NCBI GenBank assembly: GCA_045627805.1 | Contig: JAZQOJ010000042.1 | Coordinates: 1-7,933, forward strand | Direction of reading: 5' to 3' | Source of the DNA: UBA1756 sp045627805 | Lineage (GTDB): Bacteria > Bacteroidota > Bacteroidia > Bacteroidales > WCHB1-69 | DNA: 7,933 nucleotides | In this document: positions 5,295 through 7,933 of the stretch, piece after piece | Layout: every line of letters starts with the position of its first letter | How positions within the stretch are numbered: the stretch's first letter is position 1 | Notes under the pieces: generated by a model | Databases searched by the model: none | Seen by the model: the letters and a program-made list of their open reading frames with translations, nothing else | What the model was told of the DNA's origin: nothing | Position numbers and translations under genes: made by a program

Positions 5295-5914
5295 TTTTCA
5301 AATCTTTTTAATATTACATTTTCATAAAATACAACCTCTGTATCACCAAAATCAAAATCCAATGATTTACCGTAATGAAGAATCGTTTTCGGTTGCAAAC
5401 GGTTCATTGTCTCATACATCCCACGGAACCAAAATTCTCGACCTCTTTTGCTCATAGCAGCTCCTTGAGTACTAATAGAAATAGTTCCACCTGGTTCTAT
5501 TCCATCAAAACAAAATTGAAATGTGCGTTCCTCAGCCCATAGAATTGTCGGGACGACTTTTATTCCATTACGTTGCCAAAATTCTCCCACAAACTGTCTC
5601 CTATAGTTATTCCACAATTTCATAGAAAGAGGCATATCCAAGTACATACTAAATCCAGGGGAAAGGACAAATGGGTATTTTTTTAAGAGTTCCAAATATT
5701 TTTCAGGTTTACGCCAAACACGTTCAAACTGATAGTCGTCCAAATAAAAATGTACTCCACAATTTAATCCGACATGCGTCTTAGCCATATTGAATGGAAT
5801 AAGTTTGCCCGTTGGAGAAACATCTTGTTTCTTTATAACTGGCATATCATATTTACCATCAAAAGAATCTCCTATAAGATTCAAGTTAAAGGATTCATTT
5901 GTTCGTTTAGACAT
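5291..5914 (-). CDS. DUF4417-family phage protein B, 207 aa
   Basis: This is a clear DUF4417 pattern: GVHFYLDDYQFERVWRKPEK (53-72), SPGFSMYLDMPLSMKLWNNY (85-104), GEFWQRNGIKVVPTILWA (110-127), FCFDGIEPGGTISISTQG (134-151) and a C-terminal GMYETMNRLQPKTILHYG block. I chose the ATG at 5914 (MSKRTNES) because the longer frame begins inside the upstream terminator at 5986, and a TAAATTTG promoter-like box lies at 5935-5942. It shares only motif-level similarity with DUF4417 protein A, so it is not a recent duplicate. The gene is AT-rich and has its own promoter and upstream terminator, as an inserted 'moron' would. Its stop overlaps the start of toxB, so the two are likely made together. The biochemical role of DUF4417 is unknown to me. 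Confidence 0.75.
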   Translation of the reverse strand: MSKRTNESFNLNLIGDSFDGKYDMPVIKKQDVSPTGKLIPFNMAKTHVGLNCGVHFYLDDYQFERVWRKPEKYLELLKKYPFVLSPGFSMYLDMPLSMKLWNNYRRQFVGEFWQRNGIKVVPTILWAEERTFQFCFDGIEPGGTISISTQGAAMSKRGREFWFRGMYETMNRLQPKTILHYGKSLDFDFGDTEVVFYENVILKRFEK

Positions 5915-5934
5915 TTTTTTTGTGTAGGTTTTCG

Positions 5935-5942
5935 CAAATTTA
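5935..5942 (-). promoter_or_regulatory. -7 box (TAAATTTG) for the DUF4417-B/toxB pair
   Basis: The minus strand reads TAAATTTG, matching TAnnTTTG, about 20 bases upstream of the ATG at 5914 and just downstream of the terminator of the preceding gene. A GTCCC ends 22 bases upstream, at exactly the same distance as in the promoter candidate at 531-538. Confidence 0.45.
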
Positions 5943-5969
5943 GCTCGTTCTTTCCTTTCTTGTTGGGAC

Positions 5970-5998
5970 AAAAAAAGAGCCGCCATTTCTGACGGCTC
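5970..5998 (-). terminator. Intrinsic terminator after the structural gene
   Basis: On the minus strand GAGCCGTCA pairs with TGGCGGCTC around a GAAA tetraloop and is followed by seven Ts. One pair is U.G in minus-strand RNA (a C/A mismatch in plus-strand RNA), so it is built for the minus strand. It separates the structural gene from the independently promoted DUF4417-B/toxB unit. Confidence 0.85.
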
Positions 5999-6024
5999 TT
6001 TCGCGAGACTTTTTCAGGTCGCCA

Positions 6025-6882
6025 CTAATTGCATACGAATATTCTTTCTTGTGAACGAATCTCAACGCCATTTGCCACCATATAGGCGCAATAGACACCA
6101 CCTTGCACAGATGTCGGAATTTGTGAAGGCGCAATCGTAATTTCAAAGCTTTCGCCGTCGTTGAAAACATCTTTCTGTTCCTTCACATATACATCATCTT
6201 CTTCAAAACGGTAGTAGAAACCTACTTCAGTAACAATGTCATCGTTTTGTGACACTTTAGATGTGAGTTTTAATCCAACAGATGTAGTGTAGCTATCATT
6301 CAACACTTCAAATGTCGCTCTTTCACCACCGACAACGGTAAGAGAGTCAACGTCGCCCTTGTAGATGGTGGGAGCATCGGTTTCTGTGAAGAATGTGATC
6401 TGCGCACCGTGGTTGTCGCTTCCGAGTTTACCGGAAGTAGCTTCCGCGGATTCGTGTTCAACGCCTTCGTATTCGTCGCCCAGCAAATGCCAGTCGCCAT
6501 TACGGGTTTTGGCGAGAATGAAGATTTCCTGGTTGGCGGTTGCCGCCAAGAAACCTAAAATCTGTGCGCGGAGTGTTGATGAATAGATTTCCAGTGTGGG
6601 TTTGAAACTCTTGGAACCGCTTTCGCCTTGTTCTGTATATTTCAACTCGCCGGAGTTTTTCTTGATGACCATCTTGAACATTCGCTTGCCGGGCTTCATA
6701 ACGATGTTGTAACCGGCAACGGTTTCAATGTGGTCGGCCAGACGGGTGCGAAGTGCAGCGGCCTGCTTCTGAGGCCACGACTGAACATCATCTTTCAATC
6801 CGTAGAGGATTGTGGTTACGAGACCACCAACAGCGCGTTCGCACACCGCAAAGCAGTGGACCGACTTCAACGCAGACCCCAT
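6025..6882 (-). pseudogene. Phage structural protein (tail-type candidate), 5' end replaced at a junction
   Basis: From about residue 20 onward the protein reads like a phage virion component: GLVTTILYGLKDDVQSWPQK, MKPGKRMFKMVIKKNSGELKYTEQGE, a LEIYSSTLRAQILGFLAATANQEIFILAK strand-helix block, DGDWHLLGDE-like residues, then a C-terminal beta-rich region (ATFEVLNDSYTTSVGLKL to QGGVYCAYMVANGVEIRSQERIFV) with the look of an Ig-like fold. This would fit a tail tube or tail-associated protein with a surface domain. The first ~18 residues (ATG 6882) are the antisense of the MuF fragment, so the natural start is lost at a junction near 6830. The rest is uninterrupted to a stop at 6025 and a strong terminator. 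The function is inference. Confidence 0.5.
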
Positions 6883-7609
6883 CAGCAACGAACTTTATCC
6901 CAACCTCAAGTGGCTGCCGTCGCGCAATGCGACACCACGGGAAGAGCACATCCCGTTCTACGGACTTGTGCTTCTGAAGACAGACCCGTTCTGGCAGCAG
7001 AACCAGCCCGGCAACTTGTGGAACTGCAAGTGCGACTGGGAGGAAACCGACGAACCGGCGGCAACCTCAAGCCCCAAAACCATCTGCGCCAAAGGCCTCG
7101 AAGGCAACCCCGCAGAAACAGGTGAGATATTCTCTGATCAATTCACCTACTTCAAACAGGCGGGTAAGAATAGAAAAGAAAGAAATGTTGTTGAAGAAAT
7201 TTGTGAAAGGAGTGGAAAAAAAACAACATTGGATAAGGTTTCAAAATCAATAGCAAATAAACAAGGTGAATGTTTTATAGGAGGAAAAGGGATGGCTGTT
7301 GAATACAACATGAAGCAACTCAACCACTATGTTGATTCTTTATTTGGCAACAAAAGACTGTATTGGCTAAAAAATGCTGTTATAGAACAATTACCAGAAA
7401 TCGTTAAATCTTCTGAATGTGTTGGAAGAAAAGTGTCTGACACAACGCATAATACCGCCAAAAAAACACTAAAAATTAAAAGTGCTACCGATTACTACTA
7501 TTATTTCAAAACAATATTACCTAATGGCGAAACAGCATATATCCACCTTGGGAGATGGCGTGAAACTCAAAAGAAGTATATCTATGCGATAACAAAAAAA
7601 TATTCCTGA
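6812..7609 (+). CDS. MuF-type minor head protein C-terminus fused to toxC nuclease domain (5'-truncated)
   Basis: Residues ~8-82 are the end of a Mu gpF-like head morphogenesis domain: AKQWTDF, YPNLKWLPSRNATPREEHI, LKTDPFWQQNQPGNLWNCKC. This module normally sits at the portal and head. After a linker (~83-110) the base composition turns AT-rich at about 7115 and a second domain begins: CFIGGKGMAVEYN (154-166), NHYVDSL with H172, LPEIVKSSE (194-202), DYYYYFKT (227-234), YIHLGRWR (243-250) and IYAITKK (257-263). This is a PBECR-like nuclease resembling toxB. MuF proteins with exchangeable C-terminal toxins are a known class of temperate-phage polymorphic toxins. The N-terminal MuF domain is missing: the frame opens with GTG at 6812 and genuine family sequence starts near 6830, at the junction with an oppositely oriented gene. 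There is no adjacent immunity gene. Confidence 0.7.
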   Translation: MVTRPPTARSHTAKQWTDFNADPISNELYPNLKWLPSRNATPREEHIPFYGLVLLKTDPFWQQNQPGNLWNCKCDWEETDEPAATSSPKTICAKGLEGNPAETGEIFSDQFTYFKQAGKNRKERNVVEEICERSGKKTTLDKVSKSIANKQGECFIGGKGMAVEYNMKQLNHYVDSLFGNKRLYWLKNAVIEQLPEIVKSSECVGRKVSDTTHNTAKKTLKIKSATDYYYYFKTILPNGETAYIHLGRWRETQKKYIYAITKKYS

Positions 7610-7676
7610 AAACACAGAAACGATTTAAACAAAGTCTAGCAAATCAGCCCTGACACAAGTTCAAACCGTTTCTTCG
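7594..7676 (-). ncRNA. Putative small RNA 3, convergent with toxC
   Basis: A minus-strand TATTTTTG box (7688-7681) would start a transcript near 7675 running toward the toxC stop (7607-7609). The RNA begins almost directly with a 14-bp stem: arms at 7672-7659 and 7630-7617 pair completely if two G.U pairs are allowed. On the plus strand those two become A/C mismatches, so the hairpin belongs to minus-strand RNA. The loop (~28 nt) can form a smaller GTC/GAC helix. A run of seven Ts (7600-7594) inside the toxC 3' codons could end transcription, though it is not directly after the stem. Position and promoter match small RNAs 1 and 2. The function is unknown. Confidence 0.45.
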
Positions 7677-7680
7677 CCTG

Positions 7681-7688
7681 CAAAAATA
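7681..7688 (-). promoter_or_regulatory. -7 box TATTTTTG driving putative small RNA 3
   Basis: The minus strand reads TGTATTTTTGCAG, the same string as at the promoter of small RNA 2. GTTG-type sequence about 18-21 bases upstream is a plausible weak -33 element. It faces the toxC gene. Confidence 0.5.
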
Positions 7689-7729
7689 CACTTTTTTTCT
7701 AACCAACAACACATCAAGCAAAAAAAATT

Positions 7730-7831
7730 ATGGAAAAAGAGAAAATCATAATCACCTACGATGATGCGAATAAATTTGGTTCTGTCAAGCGAAAAATAGA
7801 CGTCACCAGCAAAACTCACCGTGGCCGGCAC
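7730..7831 (+). pseudogene. N-terminal fragment of an unidentified gene downstream of toxC
   Basis: An ATG at 7730 opens MEKEKIIITYDDANKFGSVK, a basic, beta-type start that reads like a real protein N-terminus and has an A-rich leader. In an intact phage this would be the gene after the MuF-toxin gene. The frame stays open only because it runs through the rRNA terminator and the antisense of the 5S gene, so the natural gene must have been cut between about 7800 and 7850. The function is unknown. The end coordinate given is approximate. Confidence 0.35.
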
Positions 7832-7853
7832 GGGCAGCCGCGTGAGGTGGGGA

Positions 7854-7886
7854 TAAAAAAAAAGCGCCCCTCGCTGAGGGGCGCTG
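7854..7886 (-). terminator. rRNA operon terminator
   Basis: A perfect stem AGCGCCCC / GGGGCGCT (7863-7885) with a 7-base loop is followed on the minus strand by nine Ts. It lies directly after the 5S rRNA and ends the rRNA operon. Confidence 0.9.
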
Positions 7887-7892
7887 TGGTAT

Positions 7893-7933
7893 TGGGCGGC
7901 GACCTACTCTCCCACCTTCTTCAGGCAGTACCA
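7893..7933 (-). rRNA. rrf: 5S ribosomal RNA, 3' end (partial)
   Basis: The minus strand from the window edge reads TGGTACTGCCTGAAGAAGG, then TGGGAGAGTAGGTCGCCGCC, the conserved 3' end of bacterial 5S rRNA (helix IV and the 3' strand of helix I). It continues beyond the window. The gene reads leftward, so the prophage remnant lies immediately downstream of an rRNA operon. Confidence 0.9.

Noticed and set aside
5915..5986. Upstream start (MAALFLSQQERK) for DUF4417 protein B
   Set aside because: It would start inside the loop of the preceding terminator and read through the promoter box. The ATG at 5914 follows the promoter at a sensible distance.
6830..6888. N-terminal residues of the structural gene (frame opening at 6888 or 6882)
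   Set aside because: These codons are the antisense of the MuF fragment, so they are a junction artefact and not the natural start.
7617..7672. Hairpin after toxC as a terminator for the toxin mRNA
   Set aside because: On the plus strand two stem positions are A/C mismatches and no T-run follows. The pairing is complete only on the minus strand.
1..7933. CRISPR array, tRNA genes or IS transposase
   Set aside because: No regularly spaced repeats, no cloverleaf-type sequence and no transposase motif was seen on either strand.

Overview
The window looks like a decayed, rearranged tailed-phage (prophage) remnant in a Bacteroidales-type genome, lying next to an rRNA operon. Three things point to Bacteroidota. 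Promoter-like boxes of the TAnnTTTG class recur on both strands. Most genes lack a strong Shine-Dalgarno sequence. The phage proteins resemble families I associate with Bacteroidales phages. The right edge is the 3' end of a 5S rRNA (minus strand) followed by a strong terminator. The left 330 bases hold no gene, only a long nested inverted repeat.

Nearly all phage genes read on the minus strand, so they are described from right to left. A 5'-truncated structural gene (6025-6882) ends at a strong terminator. A separately promoted pair follows: a DUF4417 protein (5291-5914) overlapping by ATGA a PBECR-like nuclease-domain protein, 'toxB' (4833-5294). Next is a packaging block: a 251-aa phage protein (3910-4665), a terminase-small-subunit-like protein (3314-3910), a second DUF4417 protein (2720-3310) overlapping by ATGA a CdiA-CT-like nuclease protein, 'toxA' (2172-2723), a 60-aa zinc-ribbon protein (1859-2041) and the first ~90 codons of a terminase large subunit. 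The terminase is broken and joined near 1585 to the C-terminal part of another phage gene. That part is followed by a 146-aa morphogenesis-type protein (778-1218), a 30-aa membrane mini-gene (610-702) and the first ~40 codons of a tail tape-measure protein (337-513). On the plus strand, 6812-7609 is the C-terminal part of a Mu gpF-like (MuF) minor head protein carrying a third nuclease domain, 'toxC'. It abuts the structural gene head to head across a rearrangement junction near 6830.

The most interesting feature is a pattern that occurs three times. Each toxin-like ORF follows, or is fused to, a phage carrier protein (DUF4417 twice, MuF once), is AT-rich relative to the phage genes, and is met at its 3' end by a convergent short transcription unit of about 80-130 nt. 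Each unit has the same -7-like box (TATTTTTG). Two end in clear intrinsic terminators whose T-tracts overlap the toxin stop codon. The third is a long hairpin whose pairing holds only on the strand the promoter would transcribe. No protein immunity gene is visible next to any of the three toxins. I infer that these are exchangeable 'carrier - nuclease tail - convergent small RNA' cassettes. The small RNAs are candidates for immunity or regulatory RNAs, but no function is shown.
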